A model generated the notes under the pieces. That model was not told where the DNA came from. It did not search any database and saw only the letters and a program-made list of their open reading frames with translations. From Flavobacterium ajazii (lineage in GTDB: Bacteria > Bacteroidota > Bacteroidia > Flavobacteriales > Flavobacteriaceae), in the NCBI RefSeq assembly GCF_010614725.1, contig NZ_JAAEHL010000001.1:310001-374000 (forward strand): a stretch of 64,000 nucleotides of DNA, given 5' to 3'. The position numbers and the translations under genes were made by a program. Positions 26,490-35,760 of the stretch are shown here, in pieces. The number at the start of each line of letters is the position of its first letter. Within the stretch, counting starts at the first letter, position 1.

Positions 26490-27470
26490 CTATGATATGG
26501 TCGGAATTATGACTGTGAAATTATCCTCGGTCTGATTTATTATTATTTCTTTATCGGTTATAAGCAGGTACCGGTTATTGAGGTTTGAGAGTCCGGTATG
26601 GTTTTGTTCGACATGTTTTGCCGGGATTTTAATATTGCTTACCATTAAATTATCCTCAAGATAGGTGATTGAAAAATGCAGGGGCCTTTTCTTTGTAAAA
26701 TGATTGTGCTTGAAAATATTCTCAACGAGTGTCTGTAAAGCAAATATGGGAATTTTGTGGTGGAAAACTGCCGGCGGTATATCAATGCTGCAGGAGAAGG
26801 CATCCTCAAAGCGTACTTCCTGCAGGGCAATATAGTCCCTCACAAATTCCAGTTCTTTTTCCAGAATTACTACATCTTCTTTTTGGGAATGAATAGAATA
26901 CTGTAGAAAATGGGACAAACGTATGGTATATTCAACTGCTTTTTTCTCATTTGTAGAGATGAGCGACTTTAAAACCCCCAGAGCATTGAACAAAAAATGA
27001 GGCTGGAGCTGCTGTGCTAAAACCAGTTTCTGAGCCTCACTGTTCTGAAGCCTGAGTTCCTGAACTTCTTTTTCGGCAGCGTTTCTTTTAAAATCAGCCA
27101 CTATAGTCCGGCATAAGATCATAATAACGGCATTGGGAAGCAGCGAGATGAAAATACTGTAGACGAGATGCTGATTTTCTATAGAGTATCTGGAAAGATC
27201 CTCAAAAGGCAGCATAGCCTGGGAAAGCAATCTTGTTAAAAAAATGACAGCATGGGCAATTAAGAATTTCCATATCAGATGCAGATGAGGAAGGTTTAAT
27301 GCTAAATAGATATGGGCTGCCCACAGTATAAGGGTGGCAACGGTAATAATAGCAAAGAAAAGAAGGGAGAAGCTTAAACTGAGATTATCTACAAAATATG
27401 CCGGGCTTGCCGCATATAAAGCAATTATCGGAGATATAAGGAAAGCATTGAGCCAGAGTTTCTTTTTCAT
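26490..27470 (-). CDS. LytS-type membrane sensor histidine kinase
   Basis: 326 residues from the ATG at 27470 (an upstream in-frame ATG would add 8 polar residues). Four hydrophobic helices occupy about residues 5-130. The His_kinase domain follows with the H-box LAQQLQPHFLFNALGVLKSL, N-box LQTLVENIFKHN and a short G-box (HTGLSNLNNRYLLI). This is the LytS/YehU class without a PAS or HAMP module, so the stimulus is probably sensed in the membrane. It is the cognate partner of the LytTR regulator that follows without a gap. Divergent from the TetR gene at 27738. Confidence 0.9.
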   Translation of the reverse strand: MKKKLWLNAFLISPIIALYAASPAYFVDNLSLSFSLLFFAIITVATLILWAAHIYLALNLPHLHLIWKFLIAHAVIFLTRLLSQAMLPFEDLSRYSIENQHLVYSIFISLLPNAVIMILCRTIVADFKRNAAEKEVQELRLQNSEAQKLVLAQQLQPHFLFNALGVLKSLISTNEKKAVEYTIRLSHFLQYSIHSQKEDVVILEKELEFVRDYIALQEVRFEDAFSCSIDIPPAVFHHKIPIFALQTLVENIFKHNHFTKKRPLHFSITYLEDNLMVSNIKIPAKHVEQNHTGLSNLNNRYLLITDKEIIINQTEDNFTVIIPTIS

Positions 27471-27665
27471 AGATTTGATTATCAAATGTGACAAAATTAT
27501 ACTTTTCTCTTAAATATTGCCTTTGTTTAGGATAAGATTAACCTTAAAGTATTATTTTGTATTTATCTGCAGAATTTAAATTTTAATTGCTTGTTTATTA
27601 GTGTATTAATTGTTTTGTTTGAAATTAAAAAACTTTTTGAAATCGATATAGATTTAAAATTTTCA

Positions 27666-27733
27666 TAAATTTGACATAAAAGTTTGCAGAGTTAAATTAA
27701 TATTCGACATTTGTGTCGAACAAAAAAGTCGAA
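27666..27733 (+). promoter_or_regulatory. Promoter and first TetR operator, upstream of the TetR gene
   Basis: TAAATTTG (27666-27673) fits the TAnnTTTG box. Downstream lies TTCGAC-N6-GTCGAA-N7-GTCGAA (27703-27733), ending 4 bases before the TetR start, as expected for autorepression. The same 31-bp layout is present twice before the efflux operon. Confidence 0.7.
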
Positions 27734-27737
27734 CACT

Positions 27738-28349
27738 ATGTTATATGATGAATCTGCTTCAGATACCAAGACGCTGATCAAAATTGCGGCAAAAAAGATA
27801 TTTGTAAAAAGAGGTTTTGCCGGGACACGATTAAAGGAGATTGCAGATGAGGCTAAAATCGGGCGTACTGCCCTGCATTATTATTTCCACAGCAAAGAGA
27901 ATTTGTTCTCAGAGGTTTTAAAAGATTTTTTCTCAGCGATAGGTTCCAGAGTTACCAATTATGGTGATCTGGACAGGCCGGTTATTGACATTATGAAACA
28001 GTTTGTAGGAGGATATATTGAAAGTGCGATACAAACACCCGAAATAGATTTATTTATGCTTAATGAATTTAATGAAAATCCTGAACTTATGCTCATGGCA
28101 AGAGACAGTGATGATAAGGACCTTCCAAGTTATTTGATGAGCGCCATTCAAAAAGCCTGCGCTAATGGAGAGCTTAAAGGAAATCCGGAGCAGATATTTA
28201 TTTCTTTAATGTCAATGTGTATGTTCCCATTTGCCGGTATGGGAGCGATAAAAACCTTTATGAAGCTCACTGATGAAGCTTATATTAATCTGATGAATGA
28301 ACGCAGGGAATACCTGCTTAAGTTTGTTGAAACGGCATTTCTGCCGTAA
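27738..28349 (+). CDS. TetR-family repressor of the RND efflux operon
   Basis: 203 residues from ATG 27738; a further upstream start would lie inside the operator. The N-terminal TetR helix-turn-helix is complete (KIAAKKIFVKRGFAGTRLKE IADEAKIGRTALHYYFHSKE, residues 12-51), followed by an all-helical ligand domain. It precedes a TolC-HlyD-RND operon. Identical composite operators at its own start and twice before the efflux operon make autoregulation and drug-inducible repression likely. Inducer unknown. Confidence 0.88.
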   Translation: MLYDESASDTKTLIKIAAKKIFVKRGFAGTRLKEIADEAKIGRTALHYYFHSKENLFSEVLKDFFSAIGSRVTNYGDLDRPVIDIMKQFVGGYIESAIQTPEIDLFMLNEFNENPELMLMARDSDDKDLPSYLMSAIQKACANGELKGNPEQIFISLMSMCMFPFAGMGAIKTFMKLTDEAYINLMNERREYLLKFVETAFLP

Positions 28350-28366
28350 TATTTTTTTGCTCTGTA

Positions 28367-28408
28367 TTCGACAAAAAAGTCGAACAAAAAAGTCGAATAT
28401 TACATTTG
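28367..28408 (+). promoter_or_regulatory. Second TetR operator and promoter of the RND operon
   Basis: TTCGAC-aaaaaa-GTCGAA-N7-GTCGAA (28367-28397) is directly followed by TACATTTG (28401-28408), a good TAnnTTTG box. The operator covers the region where RNA polymerase contacts the -33 element, so binding should block initiation. Confidence 0.7.
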
Positions 28409-28443
28409 ACCTGTAAGAAGAGGCAAAAATTTTTTATACATAA

Positions 28444-28474
28444 TTCGACAAAAAAGTCGAACAAAAAAGTCGAA
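28444..28474 (+). promoter_or_regulatory. Third TetR operator, in the leader of the RND operon
   Basis: Again TTCGAC-aaaaaa-GTCGAA-caaaaaa-GTCGAA, base for base the same as the second copy and 77 bases downstream of it. It lies after the likely start site, 34 bases before the TolC start, and could act as a roadblock or allow looping. Confidence 0.7.
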
Positions 28475-28508
28475 CCTAATAAACCCAATAAATAAAGATT
28501 AAAATAGT

Positions 28509-29846
28509 ATGAAACACAAGATTTACATCTTCTACTGGACTATCTTATCTACGATAGTGATAAGCGGAAGCCTGCAGGCTCAGGAGACTTATACCCTTGA
28601 GCAGTGTACAGCCACAGCACTCAGAGAGAGTCTTCAATTAAAAGCAGATGCCCTGGACCTGGATAAAACAAATGCCTCCATAAAGCAGGCGTACAGTGCA
28701 CTGCTTCCCAGTATTAATCTCAACGGAAGTTATCAATATTCCCCTAAGGTGCAGACTTCGGTGCTGCCGGGAGAAACATTCGGGGGGCAGGCCGGGACTT
28801 ATTCCGCTGCCCAGCTGGGTGTAGCCCAGAATACATCGGCTACTGCAGAGCTTTCCCAAACCCTTTTTAATGCTTCTGCAGTGATAGCCTTAAAGGCGGC
28901 AAAACTTCTTGTGGCGGGCAATCAGCTTCAGATTAAAAGCAGCCAGGAAGATCTGGTGTATAATGTGGCGGCTACTTATTACAATATCCAGTCGCTTTTA
29001 AAACAGGAAGAATTAACAGGGCTCAGCCTGCAGAACACGGAAGCGCTATTAAAAAGCAGTATGGATCAGCTGGCAGCAGGGCTTGCCACAGAGACAGATG
29101 TGGACCGGCTTACTGTAACCCGTGATAATACCAAAGCAGACCTTGCCGGACTTCAAAACAGCAAGGAAAAGTACTATAACCTGCTGAAAGTTTTAATGAA
29201 TATGCCGCTGGACCAAGTGGTGAGAGTTTATCCATTTAAGGATGAAGAATTGATTTCAGCATCATTGAATGACTTTGATGCGGCGCAGAAAACCAATTAC
29301 CTGCAGCTGGTGCAGAACAAAAAAGTTTCCGAACTGGAGTATAAAAATATTAAAGCAGGCTACCTGCCTACACTTTCGTTTTTTGCCAATTATGGTGTAA
29401 ACGGCTATTATAATGATTTCAGCCCTTTTAAGAATATAAACGACAAATTCTATCCAAGCTCTACTTTGGGCGTGAAATTAAAAGTACCTGTTTTTGACGG
29501 CTTCAGCATAAAGTATCAGGCGAAACAAAAAGAGATAGAAATCAGCAAATTAGAGGTACAGACCAAGCAGACCCTGCAGCAGAATGAGAAGGATGCGGCT
29601 AATGCACTGGCAGATTTAAACAGTAACCTCATTACGTATCAAAACCAAAAAAGAAATCTAGCCCTGGCACAGAAAGTAATGAATGATATCAATGTACAGT
29701 ATCAAAGCGGGCTTGTAAAAGTAAGTGATGTGATTAATACCACCAGTGACCAGCAGACAGCACAAAACAATTACGTAACGGCGCTTATCAACATTAAGCA
29801 GGCTGAACTGGACCTTAAAAAAGCAAAAGGAAAACTCCTGCCTTGA
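28509..29846 (+). CDS. TolC-family outer membrane channel of the RND pump
   Basis: 445 residues with signal peptide (YWTILSTIVISGSLQAQ) and the OEP start ETYTLEQCTATALRESLQLK. Two repeats of coiled helices follow, and PTLSFFANYGVNGYYNDF is a barrel strand block. It is the first gene of the three-gene efflux operon under the TetR operators, 51 bases before the adaptor gene. Only distantly similar to the other TolC protein of the window (19246), so the two pumps are not recent duplicates. Confidence 0.9.
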   Translation: MKHKIYIFYWTILSTIVISGSLQAQETYTLEQCTATALRESLQLKADALDLDKTNASIKQAYSALLPSINLNGSYQYSPKVQTSVLPGETFGGQAGTYSAAQLGVAQNTSATAELSQTLFNASAVIALKAAKLLVAGNQLQIKSSQEDLVYNVAATYYNIQSLLKQEELTGLSLQNTEALLKSSMDQLAAGLATETDVDRLTVTRDNTKADLAGLQNSKEKYYNLLKVLMNMPLDQVVRVYPFKDEELISASLNDFDAAQKTNYLQLVQNKKVSELEYKNIKAGYLPTLSFFANYGVNGYYNDFSPFKNINDKFYPSSTLGVKLKVPVFDGFSIKYQAKQKEIEISKLEVQTKQTLQQNEKDAANALADLNSNLITYQNQKRNLALAQKVMNDINVQYQSGLVKVSDVINTTSDQQTAQNNYVTALINIKQAELDLKKAKGKLLP

Positions 29847-29897
29847 TAGGGACAGGCATATAAATTTTAAACTAGAAGCATTAAAATAAATATAAAA

Positions 29898-30953
29898 ATG
29901 AACAGATCAACCAAATTAATTATTACAGTAGTGATTGCAGGGGGCATGCTTGCCGCAGTGGTTTTCAAGCTTATTAATAATAAAAAAGAAGTAGTTTCAA
30001 AAGTATACCACCCCGATGTGAATACGGCTGTAATTGTTCAGGCCGATACAGTAAAATCCGGCCGTTTTGACCTTACAAACTCTTTTACGGGGTCATTCAG
30101 TCCAAACAGGGAAGTGATTGTCGGCTCGGAGATATCAGGAAAAGTGGTTAAAGTAAATGTAGAAGAAGGATCCCATATACAGGCCGGGCAGGTCATCGCC
30201 CAGCTGGACAATGATCTTATCCGTGCCCAGCTGCAGTCTGCACAAGCTAGTTATGATAAAGCTTCCAATGTCCTGAGACGTTATCAGCAGGCCGTATCAG
30301 GGGTTACACAGCTACAGATAGACAATGCCAAAACAGATGTTTTGACCTCTAAGGCCGAGATCGACCAAATGAAAAAGCAGTTGAACCAGCATACCATAAG
30401 GGCGCCCTTCAGCGGTATTATCACTACCCGTAATTTTGACCTGGGGGCTATAGTGTCGCCAAGTATGGAAATGGCTGCTTTAATAGATATCAGCTCTGTA
30501 AAACTTGAAATTAATGTTCCTGAGAAGAGCGTTTCCCAATTCAGATCAGGGCAGAGTATTTCAATCAGTACCGATGTGCATCCCGGAATCTCTTTTCAGG
30601 GAAAGGTTGACCTGATTGCATCAAAAGCAGATGCTTCGCATAATTTCATGATACGAATCCTTGTCCCTAATGCCAAGTCTTTATTAAGATCGGGTATGTA
30701 CGGCACTGTTTCACTGCAGAGCACAGTCTCGGACCAGGCCCTTACAATTCCAAGATCAGCCTTAATCGGATCATCTATAAAACCGCAGGTATATGTGATC
30801 GAGAACGGGGCGGCAAAAATCCGTAATATTCAGACAGGCGGAGGAAATGAAACCCGTATAGAGGTTACTGCAGGACTCGACAAAGGCATGCAGGTTGTAT
30901 CGGGCGGGCTGGTGAACCTAACCAACGGGACTAAAGTATCCATTGCAAAATAA
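29898..30953 (+). CDS. RND efflux periplasmic adaptor (HlyD/AcrA family)
   Basis: 351 residues with an N-terminal membrane anchor (LIITVVIAGGMLAAVVFKLI). Lipoyl half GSEISGKVVKVNVEEGSHIQ, a short alpha hairpin (QSAQASYDKASNVLRRYQQA ... SKAEIDQMKKQLNQ), second lipoyl half IRAPFSGIITTRNFDLGAIV and a beta-barrel/membrane-proximal domain (GMYGTVSLQS ... IPRSALIGS). It bridges the RND pump and TolC. The order TolC-adaptor-pump with one direction supports a complete tripartite system. Confidence 0.9.
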   Translation: MNRSTKLIITVVIAGGMLAAVVFKLINNKKEVVSKVYHPDVNTAVIVQADTVKSGRFDLTNSFTGSFSPNREVIVGSEISGKVVKVNVEEGSHIQAGQVIAQLDNDLIRAQLQSAQASYDKASNVLRRYQQAVSGVTQLQIDNAKTDVLTSKAEIDQMKKQLNQHTIRAPFSGIITTRNFDLGAIVSPSMEMAALIDISSVKLEINVPEKSVSQFRSGQSISISTDVHPGISFQGKVDLIASKADASHNFMIRILVPNAKSLLRSGMYGTVSLQSTVSDQALTIPRSALIGSSIKPQVYVIENGAAKIRNIQTGGGNETRIEVTAGLDKGMQVVSGGLVNLTNGTKVSIAK

Positions 30954-31010
30954 GTTTAATTGTACAGGCCGGATGCACCGGTATGTATCAAAAGTTAAAA
31001 AAATAACAAT

Positions 31011-34000
31011 ATGACATTAACCGAAATATCAATCAAAAGACCGTCGCTGATTATTGTAATCTTTGCGGTCCTTCTTTTAGGCGGGGCCTTCTGCTACACC
31101 AAGCTTAGTTATGAGCTTATGCCCGATATGAGCCAGCCTACACTTGTCGTTACGACCCAGTATCCGGGAGCCGCACCGGTGAATGTCGAGCAGACCGTAA
31201 CCAAGGAAATAGAGGATGTACTGAGCGGGGTTGACGGGATTAAAACAATATCCTCCCAGTCAATGGAAGGAAACTCCATTATCACAGCTGAGTTTAATGT
31301 GGGAACAGATATCGACAGCAAGGAACAGGAAGTCCAGAGAAAAATTAATAATATTTTAAGTGAGCTTCCTGATGATGTAAAAACGCCGAGCATCTCCAAG
31401 GTTACCCCGAGTGATTCTCCTATTATGCAGCTTACCGCCACTTCAAACCTGACCAATGCGGCGTTTTATGATGTCATGAAAAATGAGATCAAACCCCAGC
31501 TTCAGCAGATTGGAGGGGTAGGTGAGATTACTTTAATTGGAGGCCAGGAAAGGGAAATTCAGGTAAATGTCATTAAAGACAAACTGGACTATTACGGCCT
31601 TTCGATATTATCCATTACACAGGCGATCAATAATGCCAATGTTGAGTTTCCGGCCGGTAAAGTTAAATCTGAAGGCAGTATTGGGCAGATGACAGTGCGC
31701 CTTGCGGGAAAATTCACCTCAGTGGAGCAGTTAAAAGAAGTTATTGTTGCACTTCCCGCCGCAGGAAGCCCTGTAAAATTAGGCGATGTAGCTACAGTTT
31801 CCGATGTCACCAAAGACCCGAGTTCGGTGTTCCGCTATAACGGTCAGAATGGGATTGGGATTTTAATCAAAAAGCAGGGTGATGCCAATGCTGTGGATAT
31901 CAGTGAACAGGTAAAGCAGAAGATCGGCACGATAGAGAAAAGATATTCGAAAAGCGGGGTAAAATTCATCATTGCAGATGATTCGGCAGATTATACGCTG
32001 GATTCAGCTGATGGTGTGGTGCATGATCTTATAATTGCGGTGTTTCTGGTTGCGGCCATTATGCTGCTTTTCCTGCACAGTCTCAGGGATTCGCTTATTG
32101 TACTGGTTGCCATTCCGACCTCACTCATATCCACCTTTATAGCCATGTACCTTTTTGGGTTTACACTAAATCTAATGAGCCTTCTGGCCCTGTCACTGGT
32201 CATTGGGATTCTGGTCGATGACAGTATTGTAGTGCTGGAGAATATTCACCGGCACCTGCATATGGGCAAAGACAAACGAACTGCGGCGCTTGACGGGCGA
32301 AATGAAATCGGCTTTTCAGCCCTGGCCATCACAACAGTAGACGTTGTGGTATTTGGTCCGCTTTGCCTGATACAGAATACGATAGGGGATATACTGCGCC
32401 AGTATTCCGTTACCATTGTAGTTGCCACCTTAATGAGCCTGTTTGTATGTTATACGCTGACTCCCTGGCTGGCATCACGTTTTGGGAAGATTACTATTTT
32501 AAACAATGACAATTTTTTCCACAAGCCTCTGGTGTGGTTTGAAAAAATAATCGATGCCCTGACCCATTGGTATGTCGGTGCCCTTAAATGGACGCTGCAG
32601 CACAAATTAATAATGAGCGGTTTAATACTGGGGCTTTTTCTAAGCATCACTGCAGTTCTGAAACTGGGTGTTATCGGAAATGAATTTGTTACCCAGAGTG
32701 ATAAAGGGCAGTTCAGGCTTGCTTTGGAGTTTGATAAAAACCTGACAGTAAAACAGAATAACCTGCGCAGTCTTGAGATTGAAAATTACCTGCGCAGACA
32801 GGCTGATGTAACCACAGTTTTCAGCAACGTTGCCGGAAGCAGCACGTCTTCTGTTGTAGCGGGAGTAGGTTCAGATTACAAAACAGAGCTTACAGTAACG
32901 GTGATTGATAAAACCCAGCGCACCAGCACCACCGAGCAGCTGATGCTTAAAAAAAGCCAGGAGATAGCGCAGCATTTTCCGGGGGTGAAGGTCAGCCCGA
33001 GCATGGTGAGCATGATTAACGGGGGAGACCCGATCCAGATTGTATTAAACGGAGAAGATAAGGAAAAATTAATGGAAGCTGCCAATGAGCTCAAATCACG
33101 CATAGCGGTAATGCCGGGGGCGATAAGCGCGAGTTTGAGCGTAGAGGCAGGAAACCCGGAGGTTGAGGTGAAAATTGACCGTGACAAAATGGGGCAGCTT
33201 GGCCTTACCATCAACAGCGTGGGGGCTACACTGCAGAATGCCTATGCGGGGGATGACGAGGCGAAATATCGTGTGGGGAACAATGAATATGACATCAGGG
33301 TAAAATTTGATGACTTCAACAAACATGATGTGGAGGATGTCAGAAACATTTCCTTTATTAATGATTCAGGGAAACTCATAAGCCTGTCACAGTTTGCCGA
33401 AATCTCCCAGACCAGCGGTCCAAGTGTATTGGAGCGTAAAGACAGGCGTTCTTCAGTTACGGTAAAAAGCAATATTCTTGGAATCACATCGGGAGAACTG
33501 GTAGACCGTATCAATAAGTCGCTGCTGGAGAAACCCCTGCCTGAGGGCATCGATATGCGATGGACAGGGGATGCAGAGCGTCAGGCAGATTCTTTCAGCT
33601 CACTTGCTGCGGCCATTGTAGCGGCTTTACTGCTGATGTATCTGGTAATGGTGGCGCTTTACAACAACTTTGTATATCCTTTTGTAGTGTTTTTTGCCAT
33701 ACCTGTGGCTTTCCTTGGGGTATTCCTTATTCTGGCGCTGACGAAATCTTCTATGAGTATTTTTACCATACTGGGTATGATTATGCTTTTGGGGCTAGTG
33801 GCCAAGAATGCGATTTTGATTGTTGATTTTGCCAATCACCGCAAAGAACATGGTGATACTACCTGGACAGCTCTGGTGGAGGCGGGCAGAACCAGACTCC
33901 GTCCTATACTAATGACTACCCTTGCTATGATTATCGGGATGCTCCCAATTGCGACAAGCACCGCTGCGGGAAGCGAATGGAAAAATGGGCTGGCATGGGT

Positions 34001-34112
34001 TATTATAGGCGGACTGACAACAAGCCTGTGTCTCACTGTTTTTATTGTTCCTATGGTTTACTATTGTGTGGACCGGGTTCGTGAGAAATGGGCAGGAAGA
34101 TTTTCTTCCTAA
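31011..34112 (+). CDS. RND multidrug efflux transporter (AcrB/HAE family)
   Basis: 1033 residues, the normal length. The start EISIKRPSLIIVIFAVLLLG is the first helix, and the TM4 proton relay is GILVDDSIVVLENIHRH with Asp-Asp. The symmetric second half carries GMIMLLGLVAKNAILIVDFA with the Lys. Two large periplasmic loops of about 300 residues contain the usual pore and docking domains. Expected to export hydrophobic or amphiphilic drugs by proton antiport, with the adaptor and TolC encoded upstream. No frameshift seen. Long open frames on its opposite strand are composition shadows. Confidence 0.93.
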   Translation: MTLTEISIKRPSLIIVIFAVLLLGGAFCYTKLSYELMPDMSQPTLVVTTQYPGAAPVNVEQTVTKEIEDVLSGVDGIKTISSQSMEGNSIITAEFNVGTDIDSKEQEVQRKINNILSELPDDVKTPSISKVTPSDSPIMQLTATSNLTNAAFYDVMKNEIKPQLQQIGGVGEITLIGGQEREIQVNVIKDKLDYYGLSILSITQAINNANVEFPAGKVKSEGSIGQMTVRLAGKFTSVEQLKEVIVALPAAGSPVKLGDVATVSDVTKDPSSVFRYNGQNGIGILIKKQGDANAVDISEQVKQKIGTIEKRYSKSGVKFIIADDSADYTLDSADGVVHDLIIAVFLVAAIMLLFLHSLRDSLIVLVAIPTSLISTFIAMYLFGFTLNLMSLLALSLVIGILVDDSIVVLENIHRHLHMGKDKRTAALDGRNEIGFSALAITTVDVVVFGPLCLIQNTIGDILRQYSVTIVVATLMSLFVCYTLTPWLASRFGKITILNNDNFFHKPLVWFEKIIDALTHWYVGALKWTLQHKLIMSGLILGLFLSITAVLKLGVIGNEFVTQSDKGQFRLALEFDKNLTVKQNNLRSLEIENYLRRQADVTTVFSNVAGSSTSSVVAGVGSDYKTELTVTVIDKTQRTSTTEQLMLKKSQEIAQHFPGVKVSPSMVSMINGGDPIQIVLNGEDKEKLMEAANELKSRIAVMPGAISASLSVEAGNPEVEVKIDRDKMGQLGLTINSVGATLQNAYAGDDEAKYRVGNNEYDIRVKFDDFNKHDVEDVRNISFINDSGKLISLSQFAEISQTSGPSVLERKDRRSSVTVKSNILGITSGELVDRINKSLLEKPLPEGIDMRWTGDAERQADSFSSLAAAIVAALLLMYLVMVALYNNFVYPFVVFFAIPVAFLGVFLILALTKSSMSIFTILGMIMLLGLVAKNAILIVDFANHRKEHGDTTWTALVEAGRTRLRPILMTTLAMIIGMLPIATSTAAGSEWKNGLAWVIIGGLTTSLCLTVFIVPMVYYCVDRVREKWAGRFSS

Positions 34113-34304
34113 AACAAAAATGCAGCGGTGCAGCATCAAATTTACTGTTTTGTGATAATTAAGCAGCGCTAATGACTTCACATTGAGTCTGGATTTGAAA
34201 GTAAGCACCGTTATGTTTTATTTCGGAAGGATGAAAATCCTTCCGAATTTTTACTTATATGATATTTTTAAAATAATATGAATTTTAGCTAACAATCAGT
34301 AAAA

Positions 34305-34889
34305 ATGGAAGACCCTTCTGCAGAGAATAGCCATCAAGAGCTGTACCGTATAAAAAAGGAACCCAAAAAGATGCTGCATACCTATATGCGCAACCAGAAT
34401 AAATCGTATATCAATTCCTTCAATATGATTGACCGCAAGGCGGCTATTATGATTAGGATGAACACGACGGTCATTTCTGCTGTTATGTTTTTTTTCAAGC
34501 ATATTGTGATTATTCCATATGGAAAATTCATTGGGATTTCCCTGGCTATAACCTCAGTTATTTCCCTTGCATTTGCCATGGAAGCTTCCCGTCCCATGGT
34601 CTTTGATTATATCCTGGGATTTAAAAAGAAAATGAAAAACCAGTACCAGAGGCTTGAAGAAGATGTTTTTGCCATCGGAATGACACCGGAGGTTTCTTTA
34701 GAACAGTACGAACAGGCATATGATAAACTGGTCAGGAGCCAGGAGCTTCAAATTGGGGCACAAGTAAGGACTATGTACCTCTTTGAGAAAAAAATCAAAA
34801 AATCATTCATTACAATGGAGCTTTCCTATACACTTTTCATTTTTGGATTTTTCATTGCAGTGACCGCATTTGTAATAGGGAATTTATAA
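34305..34889 (+). CDS. Orphan Pycsar-effector-like membrane protein (DUF5706/PycTM)
   Basis: 194 residues. MIDRKAAIMIRMNTTVISAV (41-60), then a second helix with FAMEASRP (90-97), matches the A-D-x-K-A-x-x-L-L-x-x-N and F-A-x-x-x-x-R-P signatures of DUF5706. The C-terminal EQYEQAYDKLVRSQELQIGA and a last helix (LSYTLFIFGFFIAVTAFVIG, 173-192) match its end. DUF5706 is the membrane-damaging effector domain of Pycsar antiphage systems, normally activated by cyclic CMP or UMP from an adjacent cyclase. No nucleotide cyclase is nearby and no HD domain is fused. It lies between the RND operon and a TetR gene, so a housekeeping or stress role is also possible. Family call by recalled motif pattern. 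Confidence 0.65.
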   Translation: MEDPSAENSHQELYRIKKEPKKMLHTYMRNQNKSYINSFNMIDRKAAIMIRMNTTVISAVMFFFKHIVIIPYGKFIGISLAITSVISLAFAMEASRPMVFDYILGFKKKMKNQYQRLEEDVFAIGMTPEVSLEQYEQAYDKLVRSQELQIGAQVRTMYLFEKKIKKSFITMELSYTLFIFGFFIAVTAFVIGNL

Positions 34890-34999
34890 TGATCGGATAT
34901 ATTTATTTAAGATTTTCCCTAAGCCGCGGAAGGTTTTACCAAGAGGGCTTTTACTGCTGCATTAAAATTTATGAGCAGTACAATTCAGGATAACCCTAA

Positions 35000-35614
35000 A
35001 TGAGCATAGAGAGGACTATTATGAAAAAAAAGATAATCAGCAAGGCCTGTGAGCTGTTCCTAAGACTTGGGTTCAATAGTGTTACCATGGATGATCTGGC
35101 CAGCGAATTGTGCATATCCAAAAAAACACTGTACAAATTTTTTATCAATAAAGAAGTGCTTGTGCAGGAAGCTGCTTATATACTGGAGAAACAGTTTTAT
35201 GACAAAATCAATCAGGTTATGAACCTTAATTATAATTCTGTAGAAGAACATTTTGAAATACACAGATTGTTTAAAGGGGTAGTAAAAACTGTAGGAGCGC
35301 TGCCTCTGCACCAGCTTAAAAAGAAATATCCGGATATATATAAATATGTTGTATCGAGCGAATATGAGATGTTTAATGTCTTCATGCGCAGGAATCTTGC
35401 ACGGGGCATTGAGCAGGGATATTATCGGTCCGATGTTGAAATAGAGGAATATATCGGATTTTATTACACAATTAGATTTCATATTAATGAGAATGTAACA
35501 GATAAGGTACAGGTGCACAGGCTTGAACTTTCGGCCCTTATTTACCATATTCTGGCAATCACTACCGATAAAGGCAGGGATGAGCTCAACTGGCAGCTGT
35601 CAATTAACGCATAA
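35000..35614 (+). CDS. TetR-family transcriptional regulator
   Basis: 204 residues. TetR helix-turn-helix at 8-55 (KKIISKACELFLRLGFNSVT MDDLASELCISKKTLYKFFI NKEVLV); the remainder is a helical ligand domain rich in Tyr. It lies 110 bases after the DUF5706 gene on the same strand and 147 bases before an SRPBCC gene. No palindromic operator like that of the other TetR is visible around it. Target unknown, probably one of its immediate neighbours. Confidence 0.85.
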   Translation: MSIERTIMKKKIISKACELFLRLGFNSVTMDDLASELCISKKTLYKFFINKEVLVQEAAYILEKQFYDKINQVMNLNYNSVEEHFEIHRLFKGVVKTVGALPLHQLKKKYPDIYKYVVSSEYEMFNVFMRRNLARGIEQGYYRSDVEIEEYIGFYYTIRFHINENVTDKVQVHRLELSALIYHILAITTDKGRDELNWQLSINA

Positions 35615-35760
35615 TAGAATACAGCAGGTTCAGATTCTCTGACTGCCGCGGGCAGCTTTTCTGAGGTTTCTAAAATTATCAAAAACTTCAATCTGTTATA
35701 TATGAAATGTTTGTGTTTTATTATTTAATAGTTCAGTTTAAGTTAATCATTATAGAAATT

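Noticed and set aside
16874..34112. The two TolC-HlyD sets as a recent duplication
   Set aside because: The proteins share only family-level motifs, and one set uses an ABC pump, the other an RND pump.
31100..34200. Several long antisense frames in the RND transporter gene
   Set aside because: They mirror the sense codon pattern, lack upstream signals and are typical shadows.
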